The position numbers were made by a program, and so were the translations under genes. Shown here piece after piece: positions 16,495 through 24,202 of a DNA stretch of 27,728 nucleotides. The notes beneath the pieces are model-generated. The model ran no database searches, was not told where the DNA came from, and worked only from the letters and a program-made list of their open reading frames with translations. How positions within the stretch are numbered: position 1 is the first letter of the stretch; each line of letters starts with the position of its first letter. Source of the stretch: Terrimonas_A sp040509495 (GTDB lineage: Bacteria; Bacteroidota; Bacteroidia; Chitinophagales; Chitinophagaceae); contig JBEVKW010000090.1 in NCBI GenBank assembly GCA_040509495.1, forward strand, positions 1-27,728, given 5' to 3'.

Positions 16495-17556
16495 ATGAAC
16501 ACCGATTTTCTCATCATTGGCCAGGGCGTTTGCGGCAGCTTCCTGTCTTACTATCTTCAGAAAGAAGGTAAATCCGTCATCGTAATGGATGATGCAAAAC
16601 CAGACAGTCCTTCCCGTGTTGCCGCAGGAATTATCAACCCTGTAACAGGGAGGCGTCTTGTTACCGTCTGGATGGTCGACGAGGTTTTACCTTATGCCTG
16701 GAAAGCCTATACTGAACTCGGGGCAGACCTTTCGGTGCAGGCTATTTCTCAAAAGAATATCATCGACTTCTTTCCCAACCCTTTTATGCGGGAAGGTTTT
16801 CTGGAAAAGATTGCAACGGGCGATCAATACGTTCATGCCTATCCTGAACAAAATCATTTCAACAACTTCTTCCATTTTGAATTCGGCTGCGGTGAGATCA
16901 GACCGGTTTACACTGCACATCTTGATAAGATCATTCCCGCCTGGAGGTCGTTACTATCTAAAGCAAACTTTCTCCGCGAAGAACAGTTTGACATTTCCCA
17001 ACTCCGCGTAGAACCAGATAAGATCCACTATAAAGACATCACTGCATCCAGGATCATTTTCTGTGATGGTGCTGCCAGCTTTGATAATCCCTATTTCAAA
17101 CAACTACCCTTTGCTCCAAATAAAGGCGAAGCACTGATCGCTGAGATCCCTGGATTGCCGGATCATAATATCTACAAGAAATCTTTACTACTTGTTCCGC
17201 TCGCAGAAAAAGATCTGTTCTGGATCGGCGCCAGCTATGTATGGAACTTTGATGATGCGTTGCCTACACAGGCTTTCCGCGACAGTACTGAGAACGCAAT
17301 GAAGAACTGGTTAAAGATCCCTTTCAAGATCATGGAACACCGGTCGGCATTAAGACCAGCTACATTGGAAAGAAGACCTTTTGTTGGCACGCATCCATTA
17401 TTCCCATCCATTGGTATACTGAATGGCATGGGAACAAAAGGTTGTTCGCTGGGCCCTTATTTTGCGAGGCAGTTAACGGATCATTTATTGTATGATCTGC
17501 CGATTGCAAAAGATGCTGATGTGAAGAGATTTGAGAAAGTGTTGAGCAGGAAATAG
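16495..17556 (+). CDS. FAD-dependent oxidoreductase, DAO (glycine/D-amino-acid oxidase-like) family
   Basis: A 353-residue flavoprotein. The N-terminal dinucleotide-binding motif is IIGQGVCGSFLSYYL (GxGxxG, residues about 6-20), with an acidic residue at the end of the second strand (VIVMDD). AAGIINPVTGRRLVTVW follows, a segment common to this group of DAO-fold oxidoreductases. Toward the C-terminus, RPATLERRPFVGTHP and GILNGMGTKGCSLGPYFA form the second FAD-contacting region. The substrate is unknown; oxidation of a secondary or primary amine is the family's usual reaction. The frame continues upstream to a TTG at 16486, but the ATG at 16495 places the first beta strand correctly. Confidence 0.86.
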   Translation: MNTDFLIIGQGVCGSFLSYYLQKEGKSVIVMDDAKPDSPSRVAAGIINPVTGRRLVTVWMVDEVLPYAWKAYTELGADLSVQAISQKNIIDFFPNPFMREGFLEKIATGDQYVHAYPEQNHFNNFFHFEFGCGEIRPVYTAHLDKIIPAWRSLLSKANFLREEQFDISQLRVEPDKIHYKDITASRIIFCDGAASFDNPYFKQLPFAPNKGEALIAEIPGLPDHNIYKKSLLLVPLAEKDLFWIGASYVWNFDDALPTQAFRDSTENAMKNWLKIPFKIMEHRSALRPATLERRPFVGTHPLFPSIGILNGMGTKGCSLGPYFARQLTDHLLYDLPIAKDADVKRFEKVLSRK

Positions 17557-17635
17557 GTTATTGAGCGTAACCAGTAACTGAATTGCGTAAGTTCGCGAAG
17601 ATGAACATTGATCAAGTCGAAGATGCGCCGATTAG

Positions 17636-17770
17636 TTCCGTATAGCAGACAGATATCTGCGTATCTGCGCGGGCGGACATAAGCCGCTTCCTATCTGTCA
17701 AACTATTTCTTTACAAGGCTGATAAATCTGCGTGATCTGCGGGAACCTACGCAAATCGTTTGTCAAAACT
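17636..17770. repeat. Degenerate word repeat R8 (ATCTGCG vocabulary)
   Basis: Iterated words ATCTGCGTATCTGCGCGGG (17657 onward) and ATCTGCGTGATCTGCGGG (17727 onward) occur in direct orientation. Weak inverted pairing is visible between CAGACAGATA on the left and TATCTGTC in the middle. It lies between the convergent oxidoreductase and M90 peptidase genes. It is less clearly palindromic than R1-R7. Confidence 0.5.
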
Positions 17771-17781
17771 ATACATCCATC

Positions 17782-18576
17782 TCACGCAGCTTTTACGTCC
17801 AGCAGCTTCGCGCTTGTACCGGGATCCTGGTTGAGCACTCTGCACAACGCCTCATACAGGTCAGGAATATTCTCTTTTAAACCTTTAGGGTTTTCAAAGA
17901 AGGCTTCCACACTTACAGCCCAGAATTCGTGCATATTGCTGAATGCATAACTGCGGAGATAACTTCTTTTTTTTGTGATCACGTCTGCAAGGATCTGACC
18001 GGTGCTGGTCGAAAATTTTTCATAGTTCAACCTGAAGTGCATGTCTGCCCCATACTGCGCAAAGAAGTTATTGTGTAACAGGGCGTGTGCCATTTCATGA
18101 ACCGCCACGTTGATATTATCATGTTTTTCCTTGTACGAATAACCGTAGAGAAAATGTTTCCAGGAAAGATAGATCCCATCGGGAGCCACGTGTCCTATAT
18201 ACAGTTCATTGTCATTATCCATGTGATAAGCATCAGCAAGAATATAGATGTCTTTGAAATAAGAAAGCTGATAATTTTTCAAACCAAAGGTGACCTGAAC
18301 AGCAGAAGAGCTCACAAGGATCGCCGTATCATCATTTTTTTCCAGGCCAATAAAATGAAACCGCTTTTGATTTTTGAACTGATAGACCCTTGTTACGAAT
18401 TTTCTTTTTGATTCAGCAGGAAGATCATTGAAGTAAGAGAATACGCTACCGATAAGAAATGAATAATCATGAAATGTAGCATCATCAACCTCCAGTTCTT
18501 CAGCAGGAGCAACTGCCGAAGTGGTGGTGGGAACACGCGCAAATAACTTATTCAGCTTTCGCAGGAATGATGACAT
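17782..18576 (-). CDS. MtfA-like zinc metallopeptidase (M90 family)
   Basis: A 264-residue cytoplasmic protein without a signal peptide. The zinc site is His160-Glu161-x-x-His164 (VAVHEMAHALLHNNFF), and the third ligand is probably Glu224 in FWAVSVEAFFENP; this HExxH plus FAxxxExFFxxP arrangement is the hallmark of the MtfA/M90 family. FIGLEKNDDTAILVSSSAVQVTFGL (strand-rich) precedes it, as in MtfA. In E. coli MtfA acts with the glucose repressor Mlc, but Bacteroidota generally lack that system, so the role here is open. It is transcribed divergently from aspS, with palindrome R9 in the shared upstream region. The N-terminal 35 residues are low-complexity. Confidence 0.82.
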   Translation of the reverse strand: MSSFLRKLNKLFARVPTTTSAVAPAEELEVDDATFHDYSFLIGSVFSYFNDLPAESKRKFVTRVYQFKNQKRFHFIGLEKNDDTAILVSSSAVQVTFGLKNYQLSYFKDIYILADAYHMDNDNELYIGHVAPDGIYLSWKHFLYGYSYKEKHDNINVAVHEMAHALLHNNFFAQYGADMHFRLNYEKFSTSTGQILADVITKKRSYLRSYAFSNMHEFWAVSVEAFFENPKGLKENIPDLYEALCRVLNQDPGTSAKLLDVKAA

Positions 18577-18773
18577 AATAGCGTACGGGTTAATTCGTAA
18601 ATGTAGTCCACGAACGTGTCAAATGCAAGCATTCAGCAGTTATTTCACGACCGTAAATCTACGATGCGGTCGCCATAGTGGCTCGCGCAACAAGCCGGTA
18701 CGCGTCCGGCAGAGGGATAACGATGTTGAAGGGAGGAAGATTGCATGCTGGCGATTAGAATCTGTCTTATGTG

Positions 18774-18839
18774 TGACCGTTGACCGGGCTTTTGACAGAC
18801 GGACGAACCGGTCAGCGATGAACGGACAACGGTCAACGA
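18774..18839. repeat. Word-palindrome R9 (CCGTTGACC vocabulary)
   Basis: TGACCGTTGACCGGG (18774-18788) faces ACGGACAACGGTCAACG (18822-18838); CGTTGACC (18778-18785) and GGTCAACG (18831-18838) pair perfectly, and a second pair ACCGG/CCGGT lies inside. It uses the same words as R6, 10.5 kb away. It ends about 15 bp before the aspS -7 element. The rest of the 18577-18898 spacer has no gene or structure that I can support. Confidence 0.65.
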
Positions 18840-18853
18840 TTCGCGGACTTTCC

Positions 18854-18861
18854 TATCTTTG
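18854..18861 (+). promoter_or_regulatory. Putative -7 element for aspS
   Basis: TATCTTTG is an exact TAnnTTTG match, identical to the left-edge promoter, and lies 37 bp before the aspS ATG. The expected -33 position falls inside repeat R9 and lacks TTTG. Confidence 0.5.
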
Positions 18862-18898
18862 CGCCCAGTTTTATTAACTAAGCGATACACCTTTATAT

Positions 18899-20728
18899 AT
18901 GTATAGATCAAACACCTGTGGTGAATTAAGATTGAGCGATGCATCCAAACAAGTGACCCTCGCCGGTTGGGTGCAAACAGTACGGAAATTTGGAGCTATT
19001 ACGTTTGTGGACCTGCGGGACAGATATGGCATCACCCAGCTGCTGTTCGGGGAAGATTTGAATAAACAATTGGAAGAAAATCCTTTAGGACGGGAATTCG
19101 TGTTACAGGCAACTGGTACTGTGCAGGAACGAACCAATAAAAATCCGCAGCTTCCGACAGGGGATATCGAAATCATCATTACGTCTTTTAAAATATTGAA
19201 TAAATCGGCGGTGCCGCCATTCACCATCCAGGACGAAACTGACGGCGGCGATGACCTCCGCATGAAATACCGCTTCCTCGACCTGAGAAGAAATGCGGTA
19301 AAAAAGAACCTGGAATTGCGTTATTCCGTTAACCGTGCAGCACGTAACTATCTGCATTCGAATGGTTTCATGGATATCGAAACGCCGTTTCTTATCAAAA
19401 GCACGCCGGAAGGAGCCCGCGATTTCGTTGTTCCCTCCAGGATGAATCCCGGCCAGTTCTATGCCCTGCCACAGTCTCCACAAACCTTCAAGCAATTGCT
19501 GATGGTAAGCGGGTATGACCGCTATTACCAGATCGTGAAATGTTTCCGCGATGAAGATCTGCGCGCTGACCGACAGCCGGAGTTCACACAGATCGACTGT
19601 GAAATGTGTTTCGTTGAACAGGAAGACATCCTTTCCATGTTTGAAGGCATGGTAAAATCGATCTTTAAAGAAGTAAAAAATATCGACTACACTGAGAACG
19701 TACAACGGATGACCTGGGAAGATGCTATGTGGCAATACGGTAACGATAAGCCGGATATCCGCTTTGGCATGAGTTTGCTGAATATCAAGAAACCTTCTTC
19801 AGTATACGTAAATAAAGAAGACCAGGCAGCACTGGTCAACGGCGCAGATTTCAAAGTATTCGACGAAGCAGAAACGGTGCTGGCCATCGCCGTGCCAGGC
19901 TGCAGTGAATACAGCCGCAAGCAAACAGATGAATTGACCGAATGGGTTAAACGTCCCCAGATCGGTATGAAAGGACTTGTTTTCATTAAAGCAAATACGG
20001 ACGGCACATATAAGAGCAGCGTCGACAAATTCTATTCGGAAGAAAAACTGAAAGCAATTGCAGATGCCGCAGGCGCGCAGAAAGGTGACCTTGTGCTCAT
20101 CCTGGCAGGCAATGAAGAAAGAACGCGGAAAGCGATCAGTGAACTTCGGCTTGAAATGGGTAAACGTCTTGGCCTTCGCAAAGACAATGAATATAAGCTG
20201 CTTTGGGTACTCGACTTTCCATTGTTTGAGTATGACGAAGACGGTAATCGCTGGGTAGCGCGTCACCATCCATTCACGTCTCCAAAGCCTTCTGATATCG
20301 ATACAATGATCTCCAATAATCCCGCCATCAGTAATGCGGCGGAATACCTTAAACATCCATACGCGAACATCAAAGCGAATGCGTACGACATGGTGTTGAA
20401 CGGAAATGAGATCGGCGGCGGTTCCATCCGGATCTTCCAGAGAGAATTACAGGAAAAGATGTTTGAAGCACTGGGCATGGACAAAGAGGAACAACAACAC
20501 AAGTTCGGCTTCCTCCTCGGGGCGTTTGAATACGGTGCGCCTCCGCACGGTGGTATTGCATTTGGCTTCGATCGCCTTTGTTCGATCCTCGGGGGAAGCG
20601 AAAGCATCCGTGACTTCATTGCATTCCCAAAAAACAATAGCGGCCGCGATGTAATGATCGATGCACCTGCAACGATCGATCAGAAACAGTTTGATGAATT
20701 GCAGATCAAACTAGATCTCAAGGATTGA
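18899..20728 (+). CDS. aspS: Aspartyl-tRNA synthetase, bacterial type
   Basis: A 609-residue class IIb synthetase that charges tRNA with aspartate. The N-terminal OB-fold anticodon-binding domain (about 1-110) begins MYRSNTCGELRLSDASKQV, the usual bacterial start. The catalytic part shows motif 1 around GFMDIETPFLIKSTPEGARDF, the flipping-loop and ATP region QSPQTFKQLLM, motif 2 CFRDEDLRADRQPEFTQID (about 212-231) and motif 3 GGIAFGFDRLCSILGG (about 551-566). A GAD insertion of about 110 residues (from near 300) marks the bacterial rather than the archaeal form. Whether it is discriminating or also charges tRNA-Asn cannot be settled from this window. It ends before a 48-bp perfect palindrome shared with the convergent methyltransferase gene. 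Confidence 0.97.
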   Translation: MYRSNTCGELRLSDASKQVTLAGWVQTVRKFGAITFVDLRDRYGITQLLFGEDLNKQLEENPLGREFVLQATGTVQERTNKNPQLPTGDIEIIITSFKILNKSAVPPFTIQDETDGGDDLRMKYRFLDLRRNAVKKNLELRYSVNRAARNYLHSNGFMDIETPFLIKSTPEGARDFVVPSRMNPGQFYALPQSPQTFKQLLMVSGYDRYYQIVKCFRDEDLRADRQPEFTQIDCEMCFVEQEDILSMFEGMVKSIFKEVKNIDYTENVQRMTWEDAMWQYGNDKPDIRFGMSLLNIKKPSSVYVNKEDQAALVNGADFKVFDEAETVLAIAVPGCSEYSRKQTDELTEWVKRPQIGMKGLVFIKANTDGTYKSSVDKFYSEEKLKAIADAAGAQKGDLVLILAGNEERTRKAISELRLEMGKRLGLRKDNEYKLLWVLDFPLFEYDEDGNRWVARHHPFTSPKPSDIDTMISNNPAISNAAEYLKHPYANIKANAYDMVLNGNEIGGGSIRIFQRELQEKMFEALGMDKEEQQHKFGFLLGAFEYGAPPHGGIAFGFDRLCSILGGSESIRDFIAFPKNNSGRDVMIDAPATIDQKQFDELQIKLDLKD

Positions 20729-20773
20729 TCATGATCCCCAGCAGTTCATAAAGAATGATGTCCTTCCTTAACG

Positions 20774-20821
20774 CTTTATAATAAGAAGACCTTCCAATTG
20801 GAAGGTCTTCTTATTATAAAG
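20774..20821. terminator. 48-bp perfect palindrome, bidirectional terminator
   Basis: Bases 20774-20797 are the exact reverse complement of 20798-20821, with no loop spacer and a centre of CCAATTGG. The GC-richer core AAGACCTTCC lies inside AT-rich ends (TTTATAATAAG). It lies 46 bp after the aspS stop codon and 41 bp before the end of the convergent methyltransferase gene. A bidirectional terminator is the natural reading; flawless symmetry over 48 bp is unusual for one. Confidence 0.75.
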
Positions 20822-20862
20822 ACGATCGCCCGCAAATTGCGGCCCGTCGTCCGGGGTCTCTC

Positions 20863-21741
20863 TCAAAATAAGCCGAATATCTTGCGCTCCTTTTTCTTTC
20901 GGATAATAAGTCCGATTGAAGTAACTACATATTCATTGAGTTGCAGCTTCACGTGCACATCCTGTTTGTAAGGGAACGTATCTACCATGAAATCCTCTGG
21001 AAGGCCGCCAAGCGAATAGTCCAGTTCTTCTACAAAATGCCCTTCGGCCCGGAGTTCTTCAGCCAGTTTTTCAAGGTCGCGCATGCGAAAGATCACTGTA
21101 TTACCAGTATCGAGGGTTTTCTCGTTGGAGGAAATATTGAATTCAGTGGTGTGAACGGCCCAGCCTCCTGGTTTCAATGTGTTCAATTGATTCTTCAGAA
21201 AGTTAAGGCCTTCTTCTATACCGCCGAGATGTTCAAATGAACAGCTTGACCAGGTGAAGTCATAGTCTTTCAATGATGAAGGAATATGATTCATATCCAC
21301 GGGCTGGTAGCGTACATGTTTGCGCAATGTTGCATCGTCAACAATGTTGCGTTTGTTCAGCGATTCGAGGCCGAAGCAAAGCTGGTCTCCATTCGTCCAA
21401 CCCATTTCTGCACCTGCTTCGGGAAATATATCGGTGGCGGTAATATCACAACCATATTTAGCCATTAAAGACGGCAGCGGTTCCGATCCGACAGCAAACA
21501 CCAGTCCTTTTCGCCCCCTGGCGATGCAGCCTCTTTCCCATAATGCCTGGAGTATGTAGGTGTATTCCCATTGTTTGCGGTGAAAACGCGGCGTCTCGCA
21601 GATCTCGGCGCTCCATCGGTTATACCATTCAAGCTGCCAGTCTTTCGCTTTGCATAATTCTGACCGGCGCCGTCCGGCGTCAAATGTCAGCGAGGTATTC
21701 CATTCGCGTTCTTCTATAGTTTGAACAGATTCGTTCCACAT
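20863..21741 (-). CDS. Class I SAM-dependent methyltransferase
   Basis: A 292-residue methyltransferase with a Rossmann-like core. Motif I is GLVFAVGSEPLPSLMA (about residues 79-94), followed by the acidic residue in ITATDIF (Asp104). The post-motif DYDFTWSSCSFEHLGGIEEG and LKPGGWAVHTTEF correspond to motifs II-III. The N-terminal 60 residues are Trp/Arg-rich and contain LEWYNRWSAEICETPRFHRK, which could be an acceptor-binding region. The gene starts two bases after the stop codon of the upstream glycosyltransferase (TAA-TT-ATG), so the two are coupled and it probably modifies a sugar or glycolipid made by that enzyme. That link is inferred from context. Confidence 0.82.
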   Translation of the reverse strand: MWNESVQTIEEREWNTSLTFDAGRRRSELCKAKDWQLEWYNRWSAEICETPRFHRKQWEYTYILQALWERGCIARGRKGLVFAVGSEPLPSLMAKYGCDITATDIFPEAGAEMGWTNGDQLCFGLESLNKRNIVDDATLRKHVRYQPVDMNHIPSSLKDYDFTWSSCSFEHLGGIEEGLNFLKNQLNTLKPGGWAVHTTEFNISSNEKTLDTGNTVIFRMRDLEKLAEELRAEGHFVEELDYSLGGLPEDFMVDTFPYKQDVHVKLQLNEYVVTSIGLIIRKKKERKIFGLF

Positions 21742-21743
21742 AA

Positions 21744-22808
21744 TTATAACAGTGTTTGATAGACTTCAATATATTTTCTCGTATTCTTTTGCCAGTCGAA
21801 GATCTTACTGCGATTGATCAATGCTCCTGACATATTCTCGCGCTGAAAACGTTGCATGCCTTCATGAAAGGTTTTGCGCATATTTTCTTTTTCGAATGAG
21901 CTGAAGTAGAAAGCCAGATCACCGCCGATCTCGGGAAGCGAAGTTCTGTTCGATAGAAACAATGGCTTTCCAAATTGCATTGCTTCAACAACCGGAAGGC
22001 CGAAACCTTCTGCAAGCGATGGATGCACAAATGCAGCACAGTTTCTCAGGTACCATCCCTTTTCTGCTTCAGAGATCAGTCCGGGCAAATGCACTCTGTC
22101 ATCAATACCCATTGCCAGAGCTTCCCGGCGGATGGATTCAACATAGTCCCCTTCATCCAGACGGCCCGCAATCACAAGATCCATCTCTGCATCTTTCACC
22201 AGTGACAGTAATACGTGATAATTCTTCTTCCTGTTCACGTAACCCATGCCGAACATAAACGGCCTGCTTGGCCGGAAAGAGCCCATCGGAACGCTTGACT
22301 CAAGTACTTTATGCGTGCCATTGTGGATCACATAAACAGGTTTGTTTCCCACATCACAATGCTTAAGAACATCAGACTTGGCAAATTCCGATATGCAAAC
22401 GATCGCATCGCTCTTATCAATCAGGCTCTGTGTATGTGCAAGGCTTTTCGTCTGTTCTCGTAACGACTTTCCTTCATGTAAAGGATTGAGATCGTGTATG
22501 GTCAGCAAAATCTTTATGTTGGGATACTTCCTTTTATCAGGAAGGATCCTTCCTGATTGAAAGGGCGCATGCCAGACCCTGCACTGGTTCAGAAATGGCC
22601 GGTAATATTTATGCAATCGCCGCTCAACAATGTTGTGATGATTATATTGAAAAGCACCGGCAACAGACCTCGGAACATAGTGCCGTACTTTTATTTGATT
22701 ACCATCAGATAAATTTGCCTGTAAATGATTTCCAAGATTCAGACAATAATAATATAAACCAGAATTCGGGTGACGCATCAGGTCACAATCAAGTATTACC
22801 TCATTCAT
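21744..22808 (-). CDS. Family 4 glycosyltransferase (copy 1)
   Basis: A 354-residue GT-B fold glycosyltransferase. The N-terminal domain carries LLTIHDLNPLHEGKS and DAIVCISEFAKSDVL; the donor-binding C-terminal domain carries FMFGMGYVNRKKNYHVLL, DLVIAGRLDEGDY and the GT4 E-x7-E motif in AEGFGLPVVEAM, followed by GKPLFLSNRTSLPEIGG. Retaining transfer from a nucleotide sugar is the family's activity; the donor and acceptor are unknown. It is clearly paralogous to the plus-strand gene at 23129-24190 (matching blocks from MNEVILDCDLM / MLQRIVFDCERM to the last residues), so a duplication with inversion is implied. It is transcribed first in a two-gene unit with the methyltransferase. Confidence 0.9.
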   Translation of the reverse strand: MNEVILDCDLMRHPNSGLYYYCLNLGNHLQANLSDGNQIKVRHYVPRSVAGAFQYNHHNIVERRLHKYYRPFLNQCRVWHAPFQSGRILPDKRKYPNIKILLTIHDLNPLHEGKSLREQTKSLAHTQSLIDKSDAIVCISEFAKSDVLKHCDVGNKPVYVIHNGTHKVLESSVPMGSFRPSRPFMFGMGYVNRKKNYHVLLSLVKDAEMDLVIAGRLDEGDYVESIRREALAMGIDDRVHLPGLISEAEKGWYLRNCAAFVHPSLAEGFGLPVVEAMQFGKPLFLSNRTSLPEIGGDLAFYFSSFEKENMRKTFHEGMQRFQRENMSGALINRSKIFDWQKNTRKYIEVYQTLL

Positions 22809-23128
22809 AAAAATCGCTTTTCACTGGAAAGGCAGCAAAGCTCATCATAATTCAAGCCACTTTCGTTTTAACAAAGGTTTTTTTTATTTTCTTTAGCAGA
22901 TTTCAACGATCGATCTAATCATTTCAAACACATAATAGCACATTTGAAATATTTTTTTGAATCAGTGCAACGACACATGTAGCAGCGTTGTCATCCGCAC
23001 AAATCCATACCCTGTGATTTGCTTCTTCATGACGCTGCTTCATTAACGGTATGGATTTTGCAAGGAGAATTCGTTTATAGCACTTCCCGACCGAACTCCG
23101 CTTAATTTGTTCATCAACAATTTATTTT
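22809..23128. promoter_or_regulatory. Divergent spacer with interlocked inverted repeats
   Basis: This 320-bp gene-free spacer must hold the promoters of both divergent glycosyltransferase units. Two inverted repeats interlock in the order A-B-A'-B': A is AGCAGCG plus TCAT (22981-22994) with A' ATGACGCTGCT (23029-23039), and B is AAATCCATACC (23001-23011) with B' GGTATGGATTT (23048-23058). An 8-bp repeat ATTTCAAA (22921-22928) / TTTGAAAT (22943-22950) followed by seven T's resembles a weak terminator. TTAATTTG (23102-23109), one base off the -7 consensus, lies 20 bp before the plus-strand start. Confidence 0.45.
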
Positions 23129-24190
23129 ATGTTGCAACGGATCGTGTTCGATTGTGAAAGGATGAAGTATTATAATACAGGACTGTATCACTACAGCCTT
23201 AATCTGGGGCATCATCTTCAAACGCATTCAGATCCTAAGCGGGAGCAGATCAACTTCTTCGCACCCGCACAGATACATGGCAAGTTTGGAAATGCCACAC
23301 AATACATCAAACAGCATTCGTTACAGAAATTCTATATGCCTCCGTTAAAAGGCTTTGATATATTTCATTGTACCTATCAGAGTTCTGCATATGTCCCTCA
23401 AAGAAATAAGCGCATAAAAGTGGTGCTTACCATTCACGATCTAAACTTTATATATGAAAAAAAGGATGAATCGAAGAAAGCAAAATACCTTCGTCACCTT
23501 CAAAGTAATATAGACCGTGCAGATGCAATTGTTTGTATTTCCGATTTTTGCAGGCAGGATGTGCTTACCTATTGCGATACAGGAACAAAGCCTGTATACG
23601 TAATATATAACGGAACTAATTCTTTAAAAAGTCCTGAGCTATACAGTCATTCCTACAGACCTGAGCGTCCCTTTGTTTTTTCTTTAGGCGTAATGTGTCC
23701 AAAGAAAAACTTTCATGTATTATTACCGTTATTACAGCAGAATAGTGAACTCGAACTGTTAATTGCGGGAAGGCTGGATGATCCGAATTATCTAGATTTT
23801 GTTCAACAGTCTGCACGTGATCTGCGAGTAGAAGATAATCTTCGGGTGTTAGGGAATATTTCAGAGCCGGAGAAATCGTGGTACTATCAAAATTGTTATG
23901 CGTTTGCATTACCGTCTATCGCGGAAGGCTTTGGCTTACCGGTAACGGAGGCCATGTCTGCCGGTAAACCGGTTTTTCTTTCGAACATGACGGCGCTTCC
24001 TGAGATCGGCAGTTCTGTGGCCTTCTACTTCAGTGATTTTAATGCCGGTCATGTACAAAAAGTGTTTCGCCAGGGTATGGAGCAATACCGTAATGGACAA
24101 ATGGCTCCCATCATACGTCAACGCAGCGAACAATTTTGCTGGAGCAAAGCGGCGAAAGCCTATTTAAATGTTTATAGATCACTTTATTAA
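23129..24190 (+). CDS. Family 4 glycosyltransferase (copy 2)
   Basis: A 353-residue GT-B enzyme paralogous to the divergent gene at 21744-22808. Shared blocks include VLTIHDLNFIYEKKD, ADAIVCISDFCRQDVL, KPVYVIYNGT, KKNFHVLLPLL, ELLIAGRLDD and the E-x7-E block AEGFGLPVTEAMSAGKPVFL, then ALPEIGSSVAFYFSDF. By eye the two proteins share roughly half of their residues, with differences concentrated in the N-terminal acceptor-binding half, which suggests different acceptors. The MsbA-like exporter gene begins 12 bp downstream and is probably in the same operon, consistent with synthesis and export of a glycolipid or oligosaccharide. The ATG at 23129 aligns with the paralogue's start. Confidence 0.9.
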   Translation: MLQRIVFDCERMKYYNTGLYHYSLNLGHHLQTHSDPKREQINFFAPAQIHGKFGNATQYIKQHSLQKFYMPPLKGFDIFHCTYQSSAYVPQRNKRIKVVLTIHDLNFIYEKKDESKKAKYLRHLQSNIDRADAIVCISDFCRQDVLTYCDTGTKPVYVIYNGTNSLKSPELYSHSYRPERPFVFSLGVMCPKKNFHVLLPLLQQNSELELLIAGRLDDPNYLDFVQQSARDLRVEDNLRVLGNISEPEKSWYYQNCYAFALPSIAEGFGLPVTEAMSAGKPVFLSNMTALPEIGSSVAFYFSDFNAGHVQKVFRQGMEQYRNGQMAPIIRQRSEQFCWSKAAKAYLNVYRSLY

Positions 24191-24202
24191 TTTATCAGAG
24201 AA

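Noticed and set aside
17636..17770. R8 as a short CRISPR-like array
   Set aside because: The ATCTGCG words are irregularly spaced and degenerate, with no constant repeat-spacer period.
18600..18770. Possible small RNA or tRNA in the aspS upstream spacer
   Set aside because: GC-rich words are present, but I could not build a cloverleaf or a stable unbranched structure, and no TPsiC-like motif was found.
20774..20821. Perfect palindrome as an insertion-sequence remnant
   Set aside because: There is no transposase fragment or flanking direct repeat; its position between convergent genes fits a terminator.
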